The notes beneath the pieces were generated by a model. That model did not search any database. It was not told where the DNA came from and saw only the letters and a program-made list of their open reading frames with translations. From Nitrospirota bacterium (GTDB lineage Bacteria; Nitrospirota; JACRHL01): a stretch of 53,202 bases of DNA. The DNA lies in NCBI GenBank assembly GCA_029881725.1, contig JAOUMB010000016.1, forward strand, positions 1 to 53,202, written 5' to 3'. The translations under genes were made by a program, and so were the position numbers. Shown here piece after piece: positions 37,438 through 50,200 of this stretch (position 1 is the stretch's first letter; each line of letters starts with the position of its first letter).

Positions 37438-38274
37438 TTACGGAGCCAGCGGCAGGCCGGGCGACGGGGTCGATTCGCAGCCGCCTCCGGATACTGCAAT
37501 CACCCGGTAAAGCACGGGCGCACCGCCCGGAACCGTGTCGTCCAGCCAGCGGGCCTCGCGGACGGGATCGCCGGTAAGGCGCTGAAAATCCGCCGCCGCG
37601 TCCGGGTTGTCACTGCGTTCCACGTGATACCCGGCCACTCCGGGAACCGGCTGCCATACCAGCAGCACACCACGCCGGCTGACGCGAGGTGCGCGCGGCT
37701 GATCCGGGGCTTGGGGAGCCGCCTGGTCGCCACCACTGGCGGCGCCAAGCGTCAGGGTCAGCACCCGCTCGCCACCCGCCGCGGAAGCCGGGAAGGAGTG
37801 GCTGCGCTGGGCCGTCATGTCGATCACGGCGGCGCCGTCGGTAAGGGTGACCGCACGGCCGGAACACACGCCACCGCTGTTCACCGGTGGCTCCCAGGAC
37901 AGGGTGATGGTGCTCCCCTCCCGGATCGAAGCGCCCAGTCCGGTGGCCGGGGTGGCCACGTGCAGTTCCCAGTCACCCGCCGCGCCGCGCATATCCCGTT
38001 TCAGGTCGGAAATCGCCATGCCATTCTGATGGAACCATACCTGCAACGGACCGGCCAGAAGCGCGGGCACGTCCAGGCCCGGGTCATAGGCATCGGTGGC
38101 TTGCGGCGCAATACCGGCCGTCACCTGGGCGATCTGCGCGCCCGGCCCCCACGCGGCACGGGCGGTCAACGCCAGCGACATGCCCGCATCCTGCGCCAGC
38201 ACCGCCGGAGCGGAAGCCAGCGCCAGGAGCAGCCCGGCCGTAACGGCCCGCCACCGGTAGGAGTCGCGGATCAT
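37438..38274 (-). CDS. Secreted beta-sandwich protein with fibronectin-III-like domain
   Basis: 278 aa. A signal peptide (about 28 residues, cleavage after VLA) is followed by a domain with ATDAYDPGLDVP, LQVWFHQ and SDLKRDMR, then GDWELHVATP and STITLSWEPP; I have seen this pattern in exported proteins next to FN3 domains, but name no family. The C-terminal ~85 residues are FN3-like (PRAPRVSRRGVLLVWQPV, then GYHVERS and VLYRVIAV), and a short Pro/Gln linker separates the two parts. The ATG overlaps the stop of the giant gene (ATGA, 38271-38274), so the two are translated together. It likely works with the giant protein outside the inner membrane. Confidence 0.8.
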   Translation of the reverse strand: MIRDSYRWRAVTAGLLLALASAPAVLAQDAGMSLALTARAAWGPGAQIAQVTAGIAPQATDAYDPGLDVPALLAGPLQVWFHQNGMAISDLKRDMRGAAGDWELHVATPATGLGASIREGSTITLSWEPPVNSGGVCSGRAVTLTDGAAVIDMTAQRSHSFPASAAGGERVLTLTLGAASGGDQAAPQAPDQPRAPRVSRRGVLLVWQPVPGVAGYHVERSDNPDAAADFQRLTGDPVREARWLDDTVPGGAPVLYRVIAVSGGGCESTPSPGLPLAP

Positions 38275-41200
38275 GGCACCTCCACGCTGTAGGTGCCCAC
38301 GGCGGTGGGCAGCAGCCGGATGAAGTAGGCCCGATGCGGCAACAGCAGGTCGCCGGACACCACTGGCTGGAATGTGGTAGCGCCGCCGCTGCCGGTGAGG
38401 AAGTAAAGCTCCGGCCCGATCAGCGATGCGGTAACCGCGTTGCCAAAGGTCCAGGTGGCGCCACCCGCCTCGCGGATCACCAGATCGGCCACCGCCACCG
38501 GCGTGTTGTGCGGGTTGGAAATCAGCGTCATGCCGTTGGCGGCCAGCGGCACCGGCGGGTACAGCCCCAGATCGGCGCCGACAATATCCAGCACCGACTG
38601 GGTTCCCGAGGCGGCTACAAAGATGCCGCGTCCCGGATTCAGGGTGGCCGTGGTGGCATCCAGCACCACAAAGTCGCCATCCGGGACCGCATCGCCGTTA
38701 ATGTCGCTGCCGCCCGCGGGATCCCATCCCCAGGCCTTCACGGCAATGGTCTGACCACTGCCGCAGGGTCCTACCGGACCCGCGCCGGAAGAAGTGGCGC
38801 CACCGGAAACACAGCTTCCGACAATCGGCAGCAGGTTGGTGGCCACCACCGGGTTCGCCAGTTGTCCCGGCACCGAAACCGGGTTCAGGCCAAGACGCAG
38901 GGCCGTGTGGAAGCTCACCTCATTGGACGGGGCCGAAGCGCGTCCGGCGCCGTCATAGGCCATCAGTATCACGTACACCTGCGCGTTCTCCGGCAGACCC
39001 GTCACGGTGAATTCCTGGGTCAGGCCCTCGGCTCCGGGCAGTAACGGCACCCACACCTTGTGAATTTCGGCGGGTGCGGCCAGCGCGATGGGACGCACCG
39101 CCCACTGGAATTCGTAACGGGCCGCGCGGCCGCCCGCTGCCTGCGGCGCGCTCCACGTCAGACGAGCCTCTCCGGTGCGCACGGTTCCCGCCACCAGGGA
39201 CAGGTCGTTTACCGCCGAAGGCCGGGTGCTGCCCACCACATCGTCCACCTGGGTGGTGAACTGCACTACCGCGTCGCCCGCGCGGAACAACTCCACCGGG
39301 CGGCGCTCCAGCACGCCGTTTACCCACTCCCAGCGTACCGGCACCAGTGCCGCATAGTGCACCGTGCCGCTGGCCAGGCCGCCCAGCAGGAAGGCCTGCC
39401 GGGTGCCCGCGGGCATCGGGGCCGGCACATAGGGAATGCGCACGGCGGCATCAAAGCTGGCCGCATCCACAATCGGGCTGGTGGAAACACGCAGGTCGTA
39501 CGAGGTGGGGCCGCCGTCCGGCGCCGTCCACACCAGGGTCACGTTGGAACTGCTGATGGCGGTGGCGGCCAGATCGGTCACCACCCCCAACGGGGCCTGG
39601 GCGGTGGTAACGCTGACCACGTTGGACACCGGTGCATAGTGACCCGGATTTCCATCCACCCCCTTCACCGCAAAGTGATAGGTGGTGCCCGGCTCCAGGC
39701 CGGTAATGACGGTGCTGTTGGCCACGCCATAGGTTTCCCCGGCGGTCACCGCGGGGGCCACGAACTCGCTGCGGGCCACCTTGTCGAACGGAATTTCGAA
39801 ATTGTCGGGGCCGCCCACCTCGGAGATCGGCAACGGCGCGATGCGCACGTCGTATCCGAATACCGGGCCGCCCGGAACGACGCTGCCGTCGTTGCCGACG
39901 CCGGTCCAGGTCAACCGCGCCTGGGTGCTCGGAACCGCCCCGGCGGTCGCCACCAGGTCGGTGATTCCACCCGGGGGATCCGTATCCCCGGAAGACAGGG
40001 TTACCGTCAGGGATGCCATGTTCGAACGGTTGCCCCACAGGCTGTGCGCTCCGGTGGCCGGATCGATCCGGTTGTCCCGGTCACCGGCCATCAGCGCCGC
40101 ATGCCAGACGGGCTGCGCCGTCTCGTCCTGCACCGTGCGGGCAAAGTTGATGGTGGCGGTTTGCGCGGTGCCGAAACTTGCGGGCATGGGCACCGGCAGG
40201 ATCTGCTCCGCCTGGTCAAAACAGATTTCATTGGCCGGATCGGCAACGGTGGCCACCGCGCAGTCAATGATCGTCTTGCTGGACCAACGCAGGTCATAGC
40301 CTCCCGCCAGCCCGGTGGAACCATCACCGCCCGGAGCGGTCCAGCCGACCACCACCCCGCCACCGGAACGGCCCATCTCGCTCAACGTGATATCCGACGG
40401 CGGAACCCGGTCGGCCCGCCACGCCACATCCAGGGCCTGGCCGAAATGCCGCGACGTGCTGTCACTCGCCCGGCTGCTGCCTCTCTCCGCCCAACGGTTT
40501 ACCAGTTCGGACGGGGCAACCGCTTCCTGAGCCCCCCAACCGGTTCCATTCCACCACAGCTTGTAGGGGCTTAGATAACTGGTGTACTTGAGGTCCTGCG
40601 ACCCAGTGCCGCCTTCCAGGACCAGCGCGAGCATCTCATCGGACCATGGATCGGCCTTGATTTCCACCGCCACCGGGATCGACATCAAACGGTTTTGGAC
40701 GCCGGAAGTATAGTAAACCGTGCGGTAGAGGCGCGCGATATCCTGGGTGGAGGCGGACCAACTGTTGGTGGCCGGGGACCAGGTGCGCGAACGGACGCGA
40801 TATCCACGGTCCGAGAACGGCCCGTGCACCTCCGTGTACAGGGCCACCAGATTCCCGCGGGTGTCCCACGCCAGGTCAAAATTACGCCCGGCCACCACCG
40901 AGGGGGCTTGGTCCAGGACGGTATACGAGACTCCGGACGGCGCCTCCCCCAACGTGGTCCTCGCCGCAAACACTTCAGGCGCACCCCAGGCGGCACCCCA
41001 GAAGTTGCTGACCAGCGCATGCTCGATAATGGTCGAACTGAATAAAGGCATGTCATAGGCAAACTGGGCCAGAATCGCCACCCGGTCCGTGTTGCGGTCC
41101 CCTTCCGCCTCGACAAATACCGGTCCGCTGCTGGAGAGTGCAGACGCACTGGCCGTGGGCGCGCTCCAGGTGAGCGTACCCGGATCCCAAGTCACTGCAA

Positions 41201-44200
41201 ACAGGCTTCCGCTTCCCGATTCACCCCACACCACCACGGCCTTGCCGCTTTGTCCCTGCCAGGCGCCGTCAAATCCGGCCTTGCGGACACCCGCCTCGCC
41301 CCGCCCGGCGGAACTGCTGATCACGCCAGCGGAATACTGGCTCACAAAGGCGCCGGTCGCGCCATCCCAGACAACCGCATGCAACTGGGCCGCCGCATTC
41401 AGATAGACCACCAGGATCTGCCGGGTTCCGGAACGGGGAACCAGACGGACCCATTGCACGTCGGACAGGGAGGTGTTCATTGGCACAGTGCCCACCCGCA
41501 CTTCCTGTGCGGGCGTCATGTCCGCGGCTCCCGCGCCGGTATTGTAAACCTGCGAATAATAGAGACGCCCGTCCACCCCCCCATACACCAGCAGGGCGCT
41601 GTGCGACGCGGGCACGGCCGGATCGACCCCCTGTTCGTATGCCAGATCGAAGGCCTGCGTGTAGTAGGAGGAGGTGGCCGGTACGGTTCCCAATTTCTCC
41701 CACGCAGTCCCGTCCGCCAGGGTGCGGTACAGGTCAACCGAGCGCAATCCAAGGGAGGAGCGTCTGGCCGCCTGGCCTACCGCCATCAGATACTGGCCCG
41801 GCGCGGCCGGGTTGGCGGCCATCACGTTCCACAGGTCGTTCACCGTGGTGGTGTGTGGCAGCGTGCTGGACGGGCCGGACAGCAACGGTGGCGCAAGCTC
41901 GGTGGTACCGGTCCAGTCGCGCACCTTCAGCCCGCTATCGACGATGGCCCCCAGATAGCTGACCTTGGCCCGCACCTGATCCTGCGCCACGGTAATGCCG
42001 AACGGCAGTCCCGCGCGTCCCCCGTCCGGGTTGACCACCTCAAGGGTGTAGGTTCCCGTTGCGGTGGCCAGGATATCCACATTAGCGCGCACCGTCGCAC
42101 TGCTGACCCACACCACCTGATCGCCCGGCAACGCGGGCGCTGGTGGGCGTGGTTGCAGGTCACGCGGCATGATCCCGGCCGCCGGGCCACCCCCGGTGGC
42201 GGTAGCGACAATCGCGGCTTGAGGCATGAAGCCGGCGCCATCAATGCGGATGGAAAGATCCGTGGCGGCCGGTCGACCGACCGCCGGAGAGAGCAGCGAC
42301 ACCACCGGCGCCGGGTTCACCTGCAGCATGCCGGAGCGCAGGTCACTCAACCCCGCGGGGGAAGTCACCCGCACCGATACGGCGCCCGGCATCGTGGTGG
42401 AAGCCAGGGTGAGATCGAATGTAGCGCTCTTGCCGCCGGGATCCACCAGCGGAGCGGTAAATGAAATCCCGCTCCAGGGAGCGCCCGCGCCATCCTCGAA
42501 GGAGAGGGTGAAATCCGCCGGGTCAAACCCGCTTCCGGTCAGGGTGACACCGGTGATGACCCGGGCATTGGACGCGTCGAGCCCCAGTTGCGCGCCTTCG
42601 GCGAAGGAGGCCGAGGCGGGCACCTGGAGGCTGCCGATGGTCGGGCCGGTGGCGGTGGCCACCAGCAGGAAGTCACGCACCTCCACCATTGCACCATCAC
42701 CGTTTTGCACCCGAATGGAACGCATTCCGGATGGGGCGCCGCCGGTGACGCTCAGGGACAGGTCCAGATCGGTGGCGGTGGCGGAACCCAGCACGGTGCC
42801 GGAGATTTCCGGGTCCACCGTGCCATCCGGCAACAGGAACTGAACGCCGGGCTGCGGCACGGTGGTGAAACCGGAACCGGTAATGGTAACCGCCGCCCCG
42901 GTCGTCCCCTGGACAATATCCGAGGCGTCCGCTCGGGTGGTGGTGTCCACGATGCCGGTGACGGTGAATCCGCTCAACACCTGAACCGCGCTGCTCCGGG
43001 TAAAGCGTCCGCCATCGGGGTTTTCCAGGGTCAGCGCATAACTGCCCACCGAGGCCAGCGGTTCCACCTTCACCGCCACATGGGCCTCACTGGTGTTGGC
43101 CGTGTGCACGCCAACCACATCCACCTGGGTGGACAGGGTGCTGAAGTTGCAGGAATCCCCGATGCACACCCGGGGGGTTCCCTGGATGTTGGACCCACGC
43201 ACCACCAGGCTGTTGTGGTCGCCGGTCACATCCACATAGGTGTGTCCCCGGGTCAGCACGCTCGGGGTGACACTGACCACGCCGGGGGCGGGATTGACCG
43301 TGAACGGGTGGCTGGCGCTGGAACCATTGGAGTTGTAAATGGTGACCGTGCCCGTACCGGGCTCCGCCCCTGCGTCCACCCGGACGGGAACCGTAAAGCT
43401 GGTAAAGCGCACGCCACCGGACCACACCTCGCGCACGTAAACGGTCAGTTCCTTGTCGATTACCAGTTCTTTCTGGGTATATGTCTTGCTCGGGTCGTAG
43501 TCACTCTGGGTTTTGGTGGTCAACAGGTGAATCCCGGAATTGCTGAACCGGATGCGGCTCAGATCGATGCCGGAAAATTCCGTTCCGGAAATCGTCACAC
43601 TGGCCCGGCGGGCCCCGGCGCCAACCGCCGGAAGCCCAGTGCTGTTGACCGTCACGGAGGTGACTCTCAGAATCCGGGGCGCCACGATGTTCAGGATCGC
43701 GGGTGCGGTAAAGCTAACTCCGTTTGGATTACTGACGGTAATGTCGCGCGGGATCCGGTCCGCCGTATCGGTTGCGGTCACCTGCACCCGCAGGGTCTCC
43801 GGGGTCAGGCGCTGTACCGCCCACACGGTGATATCGGCGGTCCCGCCTGCGGGAATATTCGGATCGTTGATGGCCACCGTGGCCTGCGGATGGAAACCGG
43901 TCCCGGTTACCGTAAGCCACACCGTTTCGCCCTGCCCCAGGGCGGGAGGGGAGACGCCAGTGATGGTCGGAGCCGGATTCAGCACCAACGGCGTCAGCAG
44001 GCCGAACCCGCCGTCCGGATTGGTCACGCGCACGGTCACGGGGGTTTCCGCCTTTATCTCCGGCACCGTCACCTGGGCGGAAACCGAGCCCCCCGGCGCG
44101 GTGGTGGCGCCCACGATCGCGGGCAGCCCGTCACCGGACGCATCGTCGAAGGCCACCACCGCGCCGGGCTGGATGTACAGACCGGAAACGGTCATCTGGA

Positions 44201-47200
44201 AGGTTCCCTGGCCCGATGCGGGCGATACCACCGACAGGGATGGGCGCGGATTGAGGGTCAGGCCGCCAAACAGGGTGCTGCCCGCCGCAGCGGCATTGGA
44301 CACGCTCACGTCCACCGCCAGCGGCGCGCTCAGGGTCAGATCATTACTGGTGACGGTGACCGCCAGCGACTGCCTGCCGTCCGGCTGGGTGTTGCACTGG
44401 GCGGGAATTTCCAGACACCCTCCCGCCACCGGCGCGAGGGTCACGTCCGGACCCAGAGAGGTGGCAATGGACGCCACGGTACCCACGCCACCGGTGGAAA
44501 AGTCATAGCCGATCAGCGTGACCGGAACTCCGGATGCCGCCTCTCCGGCCACACCCGGCAGCATGCCGGTCAGCACCGGTGCGCTGCCGTCCGCGCTGCG
44601 CACGATCACGCCACTGGTCATCAATGCGGTGGTGCCTCCGGCCAGTTGCAACTCCAGATCGTATGCGCCAACCGGCGCATCGGCGGCCACGGTAAGGGCC
44701 GGGAGGACCAACTGCGAAAATCCGGACGCAGGTTCATCGATGGTGGCGGAAACGCACGCCACGGTACCGCCGGCACACATGGGCTCGACGCCGTTCTGCA
44801 GGAACCGCAGGACCGCGCCCACCGGCTCCAGATAGGTTCCGCCCACCGTGACCGGCACCACCTGACCATGGAACAACAGGGATGGACTGACCGACAGCAT
44901 GCGTGCGACGGCGCCGATTTCCAGCGCGTCGAATCCGATGGCAAAGCCGTTGGTCTCCGGGGAAGGGCCACCCCGGGTCACCAACACGTCCCGTGTTCCA
45001 ATCGGCGCATCCACGGCCACCGCGACCGGCACCGAGAAATCGACTCCGGCGGTGGCCAGAGCACCCCCGGTCACGCCCTGTCCGAACACGCGCAGATCGT
45101 CACCCGCTACAAGATTGTTGCCGGTAACCGTCACGCTTCCCACCGCGCCCTGTCCAAGCAACGGGGGGGTAATCGAGAGAATTTCCGGCATCGCCATGTT
45201 CAGGCAGGTCCCCGCCTGGCCGTCGTAGGCCGGATTGGTGATGCCGCCGCCCTGCTGGCCGCCGGAACAGGTGAGGGTGCCGCCGAACAGGGGGCCGGTG
45301 CGGGACAGCACGGCCACCCGGCCGCCGCCACCGCCGGTTCCCATGCCCGGGTCGAGACTGGTCCCGAGGGGTGACCCGGAGCCACCCTGGGCGGAAACCG
45401 CGCCGGTACCGGCAACGGCGTTGCCCAGGATCAGAAGCGAGCCGCCGGAACCGCCACCCGCCCCCTTGGCCCAGTCACTTCCGGGCTTGGTTCCCCCGGC
45501 TTCCCCTTCCCACATCTTCAGGCCATCGGTCCCGTCCGCGGCCACGGTGCCGTTGAGGGTCACCGTTCCGGCCACGTCCAGCACCACCGCCCCACCGCCA
45601 TTGCCACCCGGCCGCCACCAATGCCCATTGGAATAGACATAGCCACTACCGCCACCGCTGCCGGGTCCAAACGGGAAACTCAAACAGTTCGGGCGTACAC
45701 ATACGCCGTCCAGGTCGTAGGTCGCCCCGCCGGATCCGGCATTCTGACCGTCCCCCCCGCGGCCGCCAAAACCTCCACCTTTGCCCGAGTCGAATGTGGT
45801 GTTGGAACGGGCGGAGGGTGGACCACCCCCAGGCCCTTCTCCAGGAGCCCCGAGGCGCCCACCCGGATACCCGGTGCCGGTGGCGTCCACCTTGCCGGTC
45901 GCCTCGATCGTCATGTTGCCCCCCACCGCGAGGCGCGCAAAGCGGGATTCGGGATCCACCGACAGGGTGCCGCCCGCCTGAACCAGCACGTTGCCCGCCA
46001 CGGTTACGGTAATGTCACCCACCAGGGCCAGGGTGGCCCCGGAGCCCACGGTAATCGATGCGCAGGAATTGGGGGTGCTGGCATTCAACTCCACGCGCAC
46101 TCCGGCGCCAATGGCATCACAGTTACTCAGCGCACCCAGGGTGACGGTCAGTGCCGGCGCTGCAATCCGTCCATCCGGGTTGACTACCGTGACGGTGGCG
46201 TCGGCGGGTCCCGGCAGGTTCAACACCAGATCGATACGGGTCTGGGACACGTAGGTCTGGGTAGCCAGTTGCCCACCCCCTCCGACCAGCACCGTGGCCA
46301 ACGGGTCAAACCCGATACCCGACAGGGTGAACCGCTTTCCAAGCTCCCCGAGAGTACCATTACCAGGCGTGATGGCCGTGACCACCGGAACCGCACGCAC
46401 CACCAGCGCATTGCCAAATACCGTCCGTCCCCCCCGGGAATCGGTCAGGATGAGATCACGCGGTGCATCAAAGGGTGCATCCGGATCGATCACCGCATCA
46501 AACTGGATCTGGGTATCCGATACCACCACCGCGCCGGACACCGCGACCCCGGTACCGCTGAAGCCAATGCCGGTTCCCGGGTCCACCAGGGAAAATCCGG
46601 AACCGGTGACCGTGACCGGAACGGTCGTCCCCTGGTCACTGGTCCCCGGCGTGAACGTCGTGATGCCGGGCGAGGCGGTCACCTCAAAGGTTCCGGGCGC
46701 GGAGACCACTGCAGTACCGCCGTCCGGGTTGGTCACGGTTACCGAACGGGGCCCCGGTGCGGCGTTGGAGGCCACGGAAAGCTCGACCTGGACCTGGGAA
46801 CTGTTCTGCCAGACCACCGACAACACCTGCACCGCCGCCCCGAAATCAAACGACACCCCCGGTTGCAGGTTGGAACCGGTCACGGTAACCGTGCGGGACA
46901 CTGCCCCCACACCGGCAGTGTTTGGAACCACAGTCGACAGACCGACGCGGCGTTCCACAACCACCATCCCGGTGCCAACCCCGGTACTGCTGTCCGGGTT
47001 CACCACCCGCACATTGGACGGTCCGGGGGGCGCGTCGCCGGCCACCGATACGGTCATGGTCAATAACTGGTCACCACCCGGAAGTGCCGGGGGCGTCAGT
47101 ACCGGGGGAGTGGTGATGCGGATGCCACCGTTGTCGAACACGACCTGCGAGCCGGTGCCGAAGCCGGTTCCGGCAATCACCACCTGTACCCCCGCGGATT

Positions 47201-50200
47201 CCTGCGGGATGCACCCGGGCGCGGTGGAAAGCGTACAGGTCGAACTGGTGGTCACCCCGCCGATATTTGGAGCCGGCAGCACATTCAGGGCATTGGTCAG
47301 GGTCGCGGGCATGGCGCCGGGGACACCCACCTGATTCGGGTTGGTCACCTGAAGGCTCTGGAACCCGGGAGCCAGATCGCCAATGTCCACCGTGACCTCC
47401 AGCAGCGTGGCATTGCGGTAGGCCACGTCCACCACCTGGATCAACGGATTGCTGAAAGAGACGATCGGCGGGTTCAGGAATCCGGTGCCCTCCACCCGGA
47501 GCAACTGGCCGGTGGAGCGGGCGCCGATGGCGGCCGGAGAACTGGGCGGAACCGATGGCAGGGCTCCGTCATAAATGGTCGCGGAGATGGACGGGTCCGG
47601 CGGTGCCACCCGGTCGAAAGCCAATGCCAGCGGGGTGCCGGAAACCGGCAGTCTGCCCGGCAGACCAAGCGCGCTCCATGCCGCACCGTTCCATGCGTAG
47701 TAGGTAAGTCTCGAGGACCGGCCGGCATCGCCATTCCAGTCCACCACCCCGGCCAGTAACGTGGTGCTGGCCGGGTCGGAATCGAGCACAATCAGACGCG
47801 GGTCGGGCAACGGGGATGGAGGCGTCACGCCCAAATCCGGAGCGGGCAGTGGCACGGTGCTGGACCAACCGACCGACGCACTCCACCGGCTTGCGCGCGG
47901 GGCGTACGCTCCGGATACACCGAATACCAGCAATGCCTCTTCCTGCACGTGGGACCAGGCCACGTCAAACGCCTCGCCCCCCGCCCGCATGGTGGCACCG
48001 GAACCCAACACCGGCGTCGCCAGTTCCGGTCCCGTGGTGCCCCAGGCATCTCCGGACCAGACCTGGCCATACAATTCCCCCACGCTGGTGGTGCTGACCA
48101 GGGCCACCCGTGCGGAACGCCGGGAAGGGGCCAGACGCACGCGGTTGATCACCGCGGCCGGATCTCCGGATGCGTTCTGGGCGGGTTTGCCGGCCCAGGA
48201 AGGAGGGGTCGCCCCCACCGGATATGGGGTCCACACCGCCGCCTGCGGCGCAATCAGACCGGCCGCACCCCACGCCACCATCGCCTGTTCCGAGGTGATG
48301 CCGAACCAGGTGGCATCGAATGCCTCCGTGGACACTCCATAAATGCCCGCGGGGCGGAGAATCGTTTCCGCACCAAAGGCGGTGCCGTTCCATTCGGCGG
48401 CGCACAGGGCGCCGTCCTGGCGCACAAACGCCAGCACCGCCTTGGTTCCGGCACGGTTGGGGGCCAGCCGCACCCGGGTGACCGGATTGGCCACATCATT
48501 GGCACACCCGGCAATGCCGGGCGCATAAACGGTATCGAGATCGCTGCCGTCAAACACGGTACGGTAGCGGAGGGTGCCGTCGGCAAGGCCGTACACCGAC
48601 AGGAAGCTTGCGGATCCATTCAGGGCCACCACATCCACCGCACGGCCACCGGCGGCAAGGAGTGCCGGCGTCGTGGAGCCGGCGGTCCAGGACTCCGCCG
48701 CGCGATCGCGGACACCTCCGGTGATCACTGGCATCCGGGTACGGAACAACAACCCGTCCGCCTGATCCACCACGGCAGCCAGCATCTGTCCGCCGGTAAG
48801 AATGTCGGAGTGAACGGCTGCGCCCGGTTGTGCCAGGGGAGTACCGACGACGCCCTCGCTGCTCCAACCGAAACCGTTCCAGTAACGGGTTTTCGGCTGG
48901 CTGGTACCGTCCATCAGCACCAGATCGGCACTGTTGGTTCCCGCCGGGGGGGGCAACACCCGCAGCCGCGTCCGGTTGGACAGGGTGCCACCGGGATCAC
49001 GGTCAAACACCGTCAGGTCGCGGCACGGCTCGCCCGCCACTGCCGAAAGGCAGGTTTCGGTCAGGTTCACTTCCGATTCCACCGGCACGGAAACCCAGGC
49101 GGTCATCTGATTGAAGGAATCAAAACGGGTACGGGCGGTCACCCCGGTCCCCCCCACCTGAACGGTGGAGGCCAGGATGAACCCGTGACCTTGCACCCGC
49201 ACCGGAGTGTCGGTTTGTCCGGCAAACACCAGATCGGGGGCAATGCCGGTAATCACCGGACGGGACTCGACAACCAGCGTGCCCGCCACTTGGGTGGAGC
49301 CGCCGTCCGGATTGACCACGTTGAACAGCGCCGCACCGGCGGGGGCGTTCTCCGCCACGAACACCGGCACGGTAATGGTGCCCGCCCCGGGATCCACTGC
49401 CGCGGGACCGGTTGGCACCACCGCCGTGGTAACAAAATTCAGCACCGCCCCGGCCTGCAGGTTGGAAACCGACACCCCCAGGGTGTAACTAAACCCCCGT
49501 GGCGCCGCCGCGCCCAACACGCCGTCCACACTCACCCCGGTAACCACCGGTGCGGGCACCACGGTGAACAGGTTCGCGGGCACCGAGGCCGAAAAATCAG
49601 CGTTGACCACCTGTACCGGCTTGGGACCGGCAACCGCCGAAAAACCCACCTGAACAAAGGCATCGATCCGGTCCGGAGGATACACGGTGGTGTTGGTGAT
49701 GGTAATTCCGTTGAGAGGTGCCCCCGGCTGCGCGCCGTCGATTTTAAACACCGCACCGGCACGGACATCGGTACCGGTTACCGAAACCAGCATGGGTGCC
49801 CCGCCCTGACCGAGGCTGACCGGATTCATCGCGGTCGCGGTCGGGGCAATCCCCGGGGTGCCGACCTGACAGGTTCCGTCGCCACCGCTCTGAACCAGAG
49901 TGGAGCCGGTTCCCAGCCCGCGGGAACCACCCAGGCAACTCATATCGGACGTTGCCATTCCGCCCGGCGTGGAATACACCATCACCCGCCCGCCGGCGCC
50001 GCCACCACCATCAGAACATACTACGAGGCCATTACCATCACCCCCTTTTCCCCCCGTGGCCCGCAAGTGGATCACGCCGGGAATGGTGGTGGTCAGGGTG
50101 GAAGCGGAAACCACGATCGCACCGCCGGAGCCACCGCCGCCGCCACCGCCCAGGCTCTTGAATTTCGTAAAGGTTCCCCCACCCCACGTTTGCCCATCCG